DNA of 64,000 nt from Nocardioides furvisabuli (lineage in GTDB: Bacteria > Actinomycetota > Actinomycetes > Propionibacteriales > Nocardioidaceae), in assembly GCF_021083185.1 (NCBI RefSeq), contig NZ_JAIGQB010000007.1, positions 124,001-188,000 of the forward strand, written 5' to 3'. The notes under the pieces were generated by a model that did not search any database, was not told the DNA's origin, and was given only the letters and a program-made list of their open reading frames with translations. Every line of letters begins with the position of its first letter. Within the stretch, counting starts at the first letter, position 1. Positions 62,956 through 64,000 of this stretch are shown here, piece by piece. The position numbers and the translations under genes were made by a program.

Positions 62956-64000
62956 ATGAAGGCACCCCTGTCCTGGATCCTGGACCACGTCGACGTACCC
63001 GCTGGCACGACGACCGACGAGATCACCGACCGGCTGACCCTCACCGGGCTCAAGCTGGAGGCGATCGAGAGCCCCGGACGTGACATCACCGGGCCCCTGG
63101 TCGTCGGTCGTGTGCTCACCATGGAGCCCGAGCCCCAGAAGAACGGCAAGACCATCAACTGGTGCACCGTCGACGTCGGGGACGCCAACGGCACCGGTGA
63201 GCCGCAGGGCATCGTCTGCGGCGCCCACAACTTCGCGCCCGGCGACCTCGTCGTCACGGTCCTGCCCGGCGGCGTGCTGCCCGGCGGGTTCGAGATCGGC
63301 GCCCGCAAGACCTACGGCCACCTGTCGGCCGGGATGATCTGCTCGGCCCGCGAGCTCGGCCTGGGGGAGGACCACGACGGCATCATCGTGCTCCCCGCCG
63401 ACGCCGGCTCGCCCGGCGAGGACGTACGCCCCCTGCTCGGTCTCGACGAGGAGACCATCGAGTTCGAGATCAACCCCGACCGCGCCTACGCGCTGTCGAT
63501 CCGCGGCATCGCCCGTGAGGTGCTCGTCTCGGTCGAGGGTGCGACCGGCTTCCGCGACCCGGCGCTGCGCGACACCCCGGCCGCCAACGGCGAGGGCCAC
63601 CCGGTCGTGGTCGAGGACGCCGAGGGCTGCCCGGTCTTCGTCGCCCGCACGGTCACCGGCTTCGACCCCACCGCGCCCACCCCGGACTTCATGGTGCGCC
63701 GGATCACCGCGGCCGGCATGCGCCCGATCTCGCTGGCCGTCGACGTGACCAACTACGTCATGCTCGAGACCGGCCGTCCCATCCACGGCTACGACGCCGA
63801 CAAGGTGCAGGGCGCCCTCGTCGTACGCCGTGCGCGCGACGGCGAGCGGCTCACCACCCTCGACGGCGCCTCCCGCACGCTCGACCCGGGCGACCTGGTC
63901 GTCACCGACGACTCCGGGATCATCGGGCTCGGCGGAGTCATGGGCGGTGAGACGACCGAGATCTCGGGCGCGACGACGTCGATCCTCGTCGAGGCCGCGC
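62956..64000 (+). CDS. pheT: phenylalanine-tRNA ligase beta subunit, 3' end beyond window
   Basis: The first 348 codons are in the window. MKAPLSWILDHVDVPAG (N-domain B1), the OB-fold tRNA-binding part (LVVGRVLTMEPEPQKNGKTINWCTVDVG), B3/B4 editing region (EINPDRAYALSIRGIAREV, DVTNYVMLETGRPIHGYDADKVQG). Follows pheS by 15 nt with GAGGGGAGAACTGAG before the ATG. Confidence 0.95.
   Translation, partial: MKAPLSWILDHVDVPAGTTTDEITDRLTLTGLKLEAIESPGRDITGPLVVGRVLTMEPEPQKNGKTINWCTVDVGDANGTGEPQGIVCGAHNFAPGDLVVTVLPGGVLPGGFEIGARKTYGHLSAGMICSARELGLGEDHDGIIVLPADAGSPGEDVRPLLGLDEETIEFEINPDRAYALSIRGIAREVLVSVEGATGFRDPALRDTPAANGEGHPVVVEDAEGCPVFVARTVTGFDPTAPTPDFMVRRITAAGMRPISLAVDVTNYVMLETGRPIHGYDADKVQGALVVRRARDGERLTTLDGASRTLDPGDLVVTDDSGIIGLGGVMGGETTEISGATTSILVEAA

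Overview
The window is about 64 kb of very GC-rich, gene-dense chromosome from an actinobacterium. It is most like Nocardioides or a relative (Propionibacteriales). This rests on gene content and style, not on a database search: a mycobacterial-type fabG-inhA pair, a FadE24/FadE23-like acyl-CoA dehydrogenase pair, a GuaB1-type enzyme, SerB with two ACT domains, the actinobacterial families DUF3099, DUF3072, DUF4031 and YiaA/YiaB, and about 26 genes that start 6-8 nt after a TANNNT -10 box, as leaderless actinobacterial genes do. I see no rRNA, phage, integrase, transposase or CRISPR array. Almost everything looks like core chromosome.

Layout. 1-5450: SURF1 (cut by the window edge), moaA, a TagF-like transferase, small genes, dodecin, fabG-inhA. 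5482-11531: a cyanophycin locus in which the operon cphB-cphA-cupin on the minus strand converges on a plus-strand CphA-like Mur ligase without an ATP-grasp domain; a three-hairpin repeat lies between them. 11589-20746: SixA phosphatase, PrmC-like methyltransferase, serB, an ABC ATPase, NfeD/SPFH, a TSUP permease, a lipase-like hydrolase and a membrane PP2C phosphatase. 20752-24697: an ABC-2-type exporter operon, a secreted CAP protein, a PEBP protein. 24747-28191: siroheme synthesis, two SpoU methyltransferases, peptide deformylase. 28256-34981: the fadE pair behind a palindromic operator, a REPIN-like double palindrome, an aromatic amino acid decarboxylase-like enzyme, GuaB1, a sulfotransferase. 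35102-42932: membrane proteins, a LysR effector domain without DNA-binding domain, flavodoxin, an unusual PolA-like polymerase, VanZ, PPK2, a beta-CASP nuclease, tRNA-Leu(GAG).

43013-54477: an M20 peptidase; an FMN riboswitch followed by the tightly overlapping operon ribD-ribE-ribM-ribBA-ribH, which makes riboflavin from GTP and ribulose 5-phosphate and imports it; hisE-hisG; sugar and amino acid enzymes; SseB. 54483-64000: infC-rpmI-rplT with a structured leader and a non-canonical AUC start for IF3, a 23S-type SpoU methyltransferase, DUF4031, a soluble histidine kinase, then a response regulator coupled to a histidine kinase fused in frame to a DUF4153/4173-type membrane protein, and pheS-pheT (pheT cut by the window edge).

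Points most worth follow-up: the second, ATP-grasp-less CphA paralogue at the cyanophycin locus; two nested or tandem palindromic repeat elements between convergent genes (7185-7392 and 30858-30969); the in-frame kinase-membrane fusion with an internal ribosome binding site; candidate leaderless leader ORFs upstream of infC and pheS; and the perfect 7-3-7 operator over the fadE promoter. All family assignments are from reading motifs by eye; no similarity search was run.
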